From Clostridiaceae bacterium (GTDB lineage: Bacteria; Bacillota; Clostridia; Saccharofermentanales; Fastidiosipilaceae): 9,552 nucleotides of DNA. Position 1 is the stretch's first letter. Every line of letters begins with the position of its first letter. This document shows positions 6,589 to 9,552 of this stretch, in pieces. The notes beneath the pieces are model-generated. The model was given only the letters and a program-made list of their open reading frames with translations. It did no database searches and was not told the DNA's origin. The stretch lies in NCBI GenBank assembly GCA_012800515.1, contig JAAZJE010000047.1, positions 1 through 9,552 of the forward strand. Reading direction: 5' to 3'. A program made the translations under genes and the position numbers.

Positions 6589-8088
6589 TTATTCACCTAC
6601 CTTTACGTTGTCGAAGCGGCAGACCGGAATGCCGTGCCCGAGTTGCATGATCTGACCCGGGGCGCCTTTGCCGCAATTGGGGACGTAATGCACTTCCCAA
6701 GTGGAGGCGTCGCCGACGGCTGTGAGGGAACGATAGAAATCGAGAGTCATGCCCTGATACGAGGGATTGCGCACGACGCCGCAGCGCTTGCCGTCCTCGA
6801 CCAGCCAGGCGATTTCGGTGGCGAAGTGGAACTGCTCGCGGTTGGAGCCGATCGACCAGCTGCGGTCGCCGGAGACGATAATGCCGCGTTCGGTGTCGGC
6901 GATGATGTCGTCGAGATTTCCGTCGTTGCCGGGATCGATATTGATATTGGTCATGCGCTCGATGGGGGTGCGGTTGAAGGCGCAGGCACGGTTTGCCCCG
7001 CCGGAGCCGGCGAAGATGTCGCGGCCGGCTTTGGCATTGGCCTCAGTCACGGTCTGGCGCGAGGAGATTGCGCCGACTAAAGTGCCGCGGTCGATCAGCA
7101 GGCGATTCTGGGCCGCCACGCCGTCGTCGTCGTAGCCGAAGCTGCCCGGCGAATTGGGCACGGTAGCGTCGGCACGGGCGGTTAGGCGGGTAGAGCCGTA
7201 TTGGAGATTGCCGAAGTCCTCGAGGCGGACGAAGGAGCCGCCGGCGAAGGAGAGCTCGTAGCCGAGTATGCGGTCGAGTTCGAGGGCGTGGCCGATGGTC
7301 TCATGCACCTGCAGGAACATCATGTCGGGCAGAATAATGACCGAGCGGGTGTCGACCGGGCAGGCGGGGGCGACGAGCAGTTCGTTGAGCTCGCGTACCA
7401 GGCGTTCGCCCTCGGTATGCCAATGTTCGGGGTCCATGATCTCCCAGCCGCGGCTCTCGCCCAGCCGCGGCGGTTTATAGGTGCGACGCTGCATATCGCC
7501 GCTGGTTCCGCGCCCCATGACGGTCATCGACGGGAAGAAGTTGATGATTTGCTTGCGGATTTCCGCGCCCTCGGAATCGTAGTACTCAATCTTTGTCCGG
7601 GTGGCGGAGAGGTTGATAGCCCGCTGCGCAACCCCCGTCTGATTGAGGACGGCGTCGAGGCCGTTCAGGAAAGCGATCTGCTCCTCAATCGGCACATCGA
7701 AAGGGTCGCGGGCGCAGGGGCTGACGAACTCGCCGGACAGCACTTCCTTATCGGCGAGCCGAATCGGGAAGGAGACGCGGCCGGCCGCGGTCTTGGCGTT
7801 ATCCAAAGCTCTGTCGAAGGTGGCGGTGATCTGCGCCGGGTCCGACGAAGCCGCGAATCCCCAGGCACCGCCGTAAAGACAACGGACGCCGTAGCCCGAC
7901 TCGCTCTGCTGCGCGATCCCCGAGCCGCCGCTGTACGGATTAACCAGATTGCCGTTATGCAGGCTGATATTGCCAGACAGATCCTCGGAATAATAGCGCA
8001 CATCCGCATAGGATGCACCGCCGGCCGTCAGGCGCTTTATATGTTCTTTCCACTGGTTGGGTGTCGGTACTCGATCGGTATTCGACAT
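6589..8088 (-). CDS. tldD: TldD metallopeptidase catalytic subunit
   Basis: This 499-residue protein matches the length and layout of TldD. It contains the family metal site HETIGH (His262, Glu263, His267), a Gly-rich segment SPGSFGYDDDG (313-323), and NCGKG near residue 471, the region that supplies a conserved cysteine in the family. TldD is the active partner of TldE in a cytoplasmic peptidase that threads small unfolded peptides into an internal chamber. The ATG at 8088 is preceded by TGAGGAA at a suitable distance. It is the first gene of the inferred operon; tldE begins one base after its stop. A candidate promoter lies at 8129-8158. Whether the pair matures a peptide product here is unknown: no precursor-peptide gene is visible in the window. 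Confidence 0.93.
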   Translation of the reverse strand: MSNTDRVPTPNQWKEHIKRLTAGGASYADVRYYSEDLSGNISLHNGNLVNPYSGGSGIAQQSESGYGVRCLYGGAWGFAASSDPAQITATFDRALDNAKTAAGRVSFPIRLADKEVLSGEFVSPCARDPFDVPIEEQIAFLNGLDAVLNQTGVAQRAINLSATRTKIEYYDSEGAEIRKQIINFFPSMTVMGRGTSGDMQRRTYKPPRLGESRGWEIMDPEHWHTEGERLVRELNELLVAPACPVDTRSVIILPDMMFLQVHETIGHALELDRILGYELSFAGGSFVRLEDFGNLQYGSTRLTARADATVPNSPGSFGYDDDGVAAQNRLLIDRGTLVGAISSRQTVTEANAKAGRDIFAGSGGANRACAFNRTPIERMTNINIDPGNDGNLDDIIADTERGIIVSGDRSWSIGSNREQFHFATEIAWLVEDGKRCGVVRNPSYQGMTLDFYRSLTAVGDASTWEVHYVPNCGKGAPGQIMQLGHGIPVCRFDNVKVGE

Positions 8089-8128
8089 GAAGATTCCTCA
8101 CTTTCGGTAATTTCTTCGGTTATTTAAA

Positions 8129-8158
8129 AGTATAAATGAGCGGAGTGTAAAATTCCAA
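8129..8158 (-). promoter_or_regulatory. Candidate sigma-A-type promoter for the tldD operon
   Basis: On the minus strand, TTGGAA (8153-8158) and TATACT (8129-8134) are separated by 18 bases. The -10 matches the consensus at five of six positions and the -35 at four of six. It lies about 40 bases before the tldD ATG. No terminator or stronger promoter is seen within the operon, so it may drive all five genes. Confidence 0.5.
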
Positions 8159-8330
8159 TGTGCAACACAGCAGTTTCCGTCTTCGGGAGGTGCAGGACGC
8201 CGGTGAGTACAAGTTGTAAAACTGTCGCGCCGTAGCCACGGCAGACAACTTCCTGGCAATTTCCCGTGAAACGGCCTGGGGCTGGGTTACTTCCCAGATG
8301 ATTCCGCGTTCCTATTTGTCAACCCCGGGA
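8159..8330. other. Hairpin-rich non-coding sequence upstream of the 145-bp array
   Basis: No gene is supported here. AAGTTGT (8211-8217) and ACAACTT (8245-8251) are perfect inverted arms around an inner hairpin GCCGT/ACGGC (8229-8233 with 8238-8242). CTGGG (8282-8286) pairs with CCCAG (8293-8297). The last bases, from about 8314, resemble the end of a 145-bp unit (TTTGTC ... CCGGGAAACGCC against TTTGTC ... CCGGAAAACGCC), so a degenerate partial copy borders the array. Either strand could carry a structured transcript. Confidence 0.45.
8208..8218. promoter_or_regulatory. Palindrome TACAAGTTGTA, left of the array
   Basis: TACAAGTTGTA is an 11-base palindrome with one central base. The same 11 bases recur at 8815-8825 on the other side of the 145-bp array. 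It lies about 50 bases upstream of the candidate tldD -35. It resembles an operator for a dimeric regulator, but no regulator gene is in the window. Confidence 0.35.
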
Positions 8331-8765
8331 AACGCCTGTTATTGTCTGTTAGCGAGTCCTACGACTCAGGGCTTTCGGCAAATTTGCAACTAATGTCCCC
8401 GCACAGACCCCGGCAGCGGTCGCCGGCGGGACGTAAGCTGAAAAGTTGCCGAAAACAGCTTTGTCGGCTCCGGAAAACGCCTGTTATTGCCTGTTAGTGA
8501 GTCCTACGACTCAGGGCTTTCGGCAAATTTGCAACTGATGTCCCCGCACAGACCCCGGTAGCGGTCGCCGGCGGGACGTAAGCTGAAAAGTTGCCGAAAA
8601 CAGCTTTGTCGGCTCCGGAAAAAGCCTGTTATTACCTGTTAGTGAGTCCTACGACTCAAGGCTTTCGGCAACTTTGCAACTAATGTCCCCGCACAGACCC
8701 CGGTAGCGGTTGCTGGCGGGACGTAAGCTGAAAAGTTGCCGAAAACAGCTTTGTCGGCTCCGGAA
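8331..8765. repeat. Three tandem copies of a 145-bp non-coding unit
   Basis: Units run 8331-8475, 8476-8620 and 8621-8765 with an exact 145-bp period. By direct comparison copies 1 and 2 differ at 4 positions and copies 2 and 3 at 7; the last 50 or so bases of each unit are invariant. Each unit holds a hairpin GAGTC-CTAC-GACTC (6-bp stem TGAGTC/GACTCA in copies 2 and 3), a GTCCCCGC/GCGGGAC stem with one bulge (8395-8402 with 8426-8432 in copy 1), and 9-bp arms TTTCGGCAA (8373-8381) and TTGCCGAAA (8446-8454). Reading frames through the array are broken or low quality, so I consider it non-coding. Its identity is unknown; a structured RNA, a protein-binding array and an intergenic repeat family are all possible. 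Confidence 0.85.
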
Positions 8766-8814
8766 AAAGCGGTGCCGAAAGCGGCTACGAAGGCGACAAC
8801 GATTGCTAAACAAA

Positions 8815-8825
8815 TACAAGTTGTA
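8815..8825. promoter_or_regulatory. Palindrome TACAAGTTGTA, right of the array
   Basis: This is an exact second copy of the palindrome at 8208-8218, 607 bases away in the same intergenic region and about 250 bases before the phosphoesterase start. The identity extends one base further (TACAAGTTGTAA) in both copies. Confidence 0.35.
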
Positions 8826-8826
8826 A

Positions 8827-8873
8827 TTTTGCCACTCCGCCCGGTACGCCGCCCGGTACACCGCCCGGCAAAA
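8827..8873. repeat. Three 12-bp tandem repeats enclosed by a 7-bp inverted repeat
   Basis: CCGCCCGGTACG (8837-8848), CCGCCCGGTACA (8849-8860) and CCGCCCGGCAAA (8861-8872) are consecutive 12-bp units. TTTTGCC (8827-8833) and GGCAAAA (8867-8873) are perfect inverted arms around them. A transcript on either strand could form a hairpin with a GC-rich repetitive loop. No function is recognised. Confidence 0.6.
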
Positions 8874-8980
8874 CCGTGGAAATAGAAAAGTGACGAAAAA
8901 CATAGTAAACCAATTTAGCTGCGAAGGTGAAATTTACCGATTTTTTACCGCATCAGAAAGCTTTTTTTACACACAAATAG

Positions 8981-8986
8981 TATACT
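8981..8986 (+). promoter_or_regulatory. Candidate -10 element (TATACT) for the phosphoesterase gene
   Basis: TATACT lies 94 bases before the ATG in an AT-rich stretch (8935-8990). No good -35 hexamer is found at 16-18 bases upstream, so the assignment is tentative. Confidence 0.3.
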
Positions 8987-9005
8987 GATACAGGGTCTGG
9001 GCTTT

Positions 9006-9025
9006 CCGATGGGAATTTCCGTCGG
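9006..9025 (+). promoter_or_regulatory. Leader hairpin before the phosphoesterase gene
   Basis: CCGATGG (9006-9012) pairs with CCGTCGG (9019-9025), including one T-G wobble, around a GAATTT loop. It would lie in the 5' untranslated region if the TATACT at 8981 is the promoter, about 50 bases before the start codon. It matches no riboswitch class that I recognise. Confidence 0.35.
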
Positions 9026-9074
9026 GCAGAATCCGTGAAAACAAATGTGCAACATATGGGCAAGGAGTATCGGA

Positions 9075-9552
9075 ATGGAAAATCAAATACAGGGGAAGAA
9101 TCTGCGGCTGAGTGAGCAGGCTTTGCTGTCGACTTTGCGGGCAGATAATACGAAAGAGAAGAAAAACCGAGCCGGGAGCAGGGAAATCCGAGCTGGGCGC
9201 GGTGGTCGCCTCCGCCGCCGACTGGCGGGTCTTTTGGCTCTCGTTACCGCCGTAGTTTCGTTGGGCTTCGGTTGGCTTGGTGCTTCGACTGTTGCCACCG
9301 TCAATGCAGCGGAGAGCGCCGGGCAGGACAACAAATTAACGATTAATGTAATTTCGGACGTCCACATTTACCCGCCGCATTTCGTGAGTAATTCACAGGC
9401 TTACCTGGATTATGTCAGCGGCGATCCGAAAATGCTCAAGGAATCGAGCTATATTCTGGAAGAAGCGCTGAAGGAAGTTAAGGCGCAGAACCCGCAGTTT
9501 TTGATCATTCCCGGCGATTTGACCAAGGACGGTGAGCGCGAAGGGCATGAGA
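9075..9552 (+). CDS. Exported calcineurin-like metallophosphoesterase, N-terminal part
   Basis: The frame is open from ATG 9075 to the window edge (159 residues) with AAGGAG a suitable distance upstream. Residues 1-49 are polar and strongly basic toward the end (GRGGRLRRRL), 50-70 are hydrophobic, and a plausible signal peptidase site follows near VNA-AES (after residue 78). This suggests a long-n-region signal peptide or a membrane anchor with the enzyme outside the cell. The catalytic domain begins at about 88 with motif I SDVHIYP (Asp95, His97) and motif II GDLTKDGE (Asp148), metal ligands of the calcineurin-like phosphoesterase superfamily, which hydrolyses phosphomono- or diesters. The remaining Asn/His motifs are outside the window, so substrate and completeness cannot be judged. 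It is divergent from tldD across the repeat region. Confidence 0.85.
   Translation, partial: MENQIQGKNLRLSEQALLSTLRADNTKEKKNRAGSREIRAGRGGRLRRRLAGLLALVTAVVSLGFGWLGASTVATVNAAESAGQDNKLTINVISDVHIYPPHFVSNSQAYLDYVSGDPKMLKESSYILEEALKEVKAQNPQFLIIPGDLTKDGEREGHE

Noticed and set aside
7201..8127. A 308-codon open frame on the plus strand opposite tldD
   Set aside because: It lies opposite a clear TldD with its metal site. The translation has no recognisable domain and is what GC-rich coding DNA yields on its complement.
8331..8765. CRISPR array
   Set aside because: The whole 145-bp unit repeats, with no short repeat alternating with unique spacers, and no cas gene is present.
8331..8765. Integron attC sites
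   Set aside because: The hairpin-rich repeats of about 145 bp invited the idea, but I find no matched GTTRRRY/RYYYAAC core sites, no cassette genes between units and no integrase.
8649..8903. An 84-codon minus-strand frame in the repeat region
   Set aside because: It starts in one 145-bp unit and runs into unrelated sequence. The equivalent frame is not kept across the other units, and the Arg/Phe-rich translation looks random.
8159..9074. T-box, cobalamin or other known riboswitch in the intergenic region
   Set aside because: I looked for the T-box antiterminator string and the cobalamin core and found neither. The hairpins seen do not match a class that I can name.
9083..9367. A 94-codon minus-strand frame at the right end
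   Set aside because: It is antisense to the start of the phosphoesterase, whose signal peptide and metal motifs are convincing.

Overview
The window looks like chromosomal DNA of a Gram-positive anaerobe, most likely a Clostridia-type Firmicute. This is an inference from strong AGGAGG-type ribosome binding sites, a BspA-like leucine-rich-repeat lipoprotein, an IS21-type transposon end and a TldD/TldE pair. The species cannot be named from the sequence. Most genes are GC-rich; the LRR gene is visibly more AT-rich and sits next to the transposon remnant.

Layout. (1) Bases 1-198 hold the last 33 codons of an IS21-family istB (+ strand), then four copies of a GC-rich motif in nested inverted order, one pair of which forms a terminator-like hairpin. 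(2) 384-2366 (- strand) is a 660-residue predicted lipoprotein with about 19 near-identical 23-residue BspA-type repeats, preceded by a leader with an 11-bp perfect inverted repeat. (3) 2568-8088 (- strand) is a likely five-gene operon read in the order tldD, tldE, esterase-like gene B, esterase gene A, proC. Gaps are 1 nt (tldD/tldE), 132 nt (tldE/B), 11 nt (B/A) and 13 nt (A/proC). The Shine-Dalgarno sequences of A and proC touch or overlap the preceding stop codons. (4) 8089-9074 is a nearly 1-kb intergenic region between divergent genes, with no convincing gene but much structure. It contains three tandem 145-bp units with alternating inverted repeats, a palindrome on each side of the array, and a block of three 12-bp repeats inside its own inverted repeat. 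(5) 9075-9552 (+ strand) is the start of an exported calcineurin-like metallophosphoesterase that runs off the window.

How the genes relate. TldD carries the HExxxH metal site and TldE lacks it, as expected for the two-subunit peptidase. The two alpha/beta-hydrolase genes are tandem paralogues. Gene A keeps a Ser-Asp-His triad. Gene B has Glu at the nucleophile position and Asp at the histidine position, and adds an Asp/Cys-rich tail, so it is probably a pseudoenzyme. ProC completes proline synthesis; its functional link to the upstream genes is not evident.

The two observations most worth following are the 145-bp tandem array, which I cannot assign to any known element, and the active/inactive esterase pair. 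Nothing here is by itself proof of a new system.
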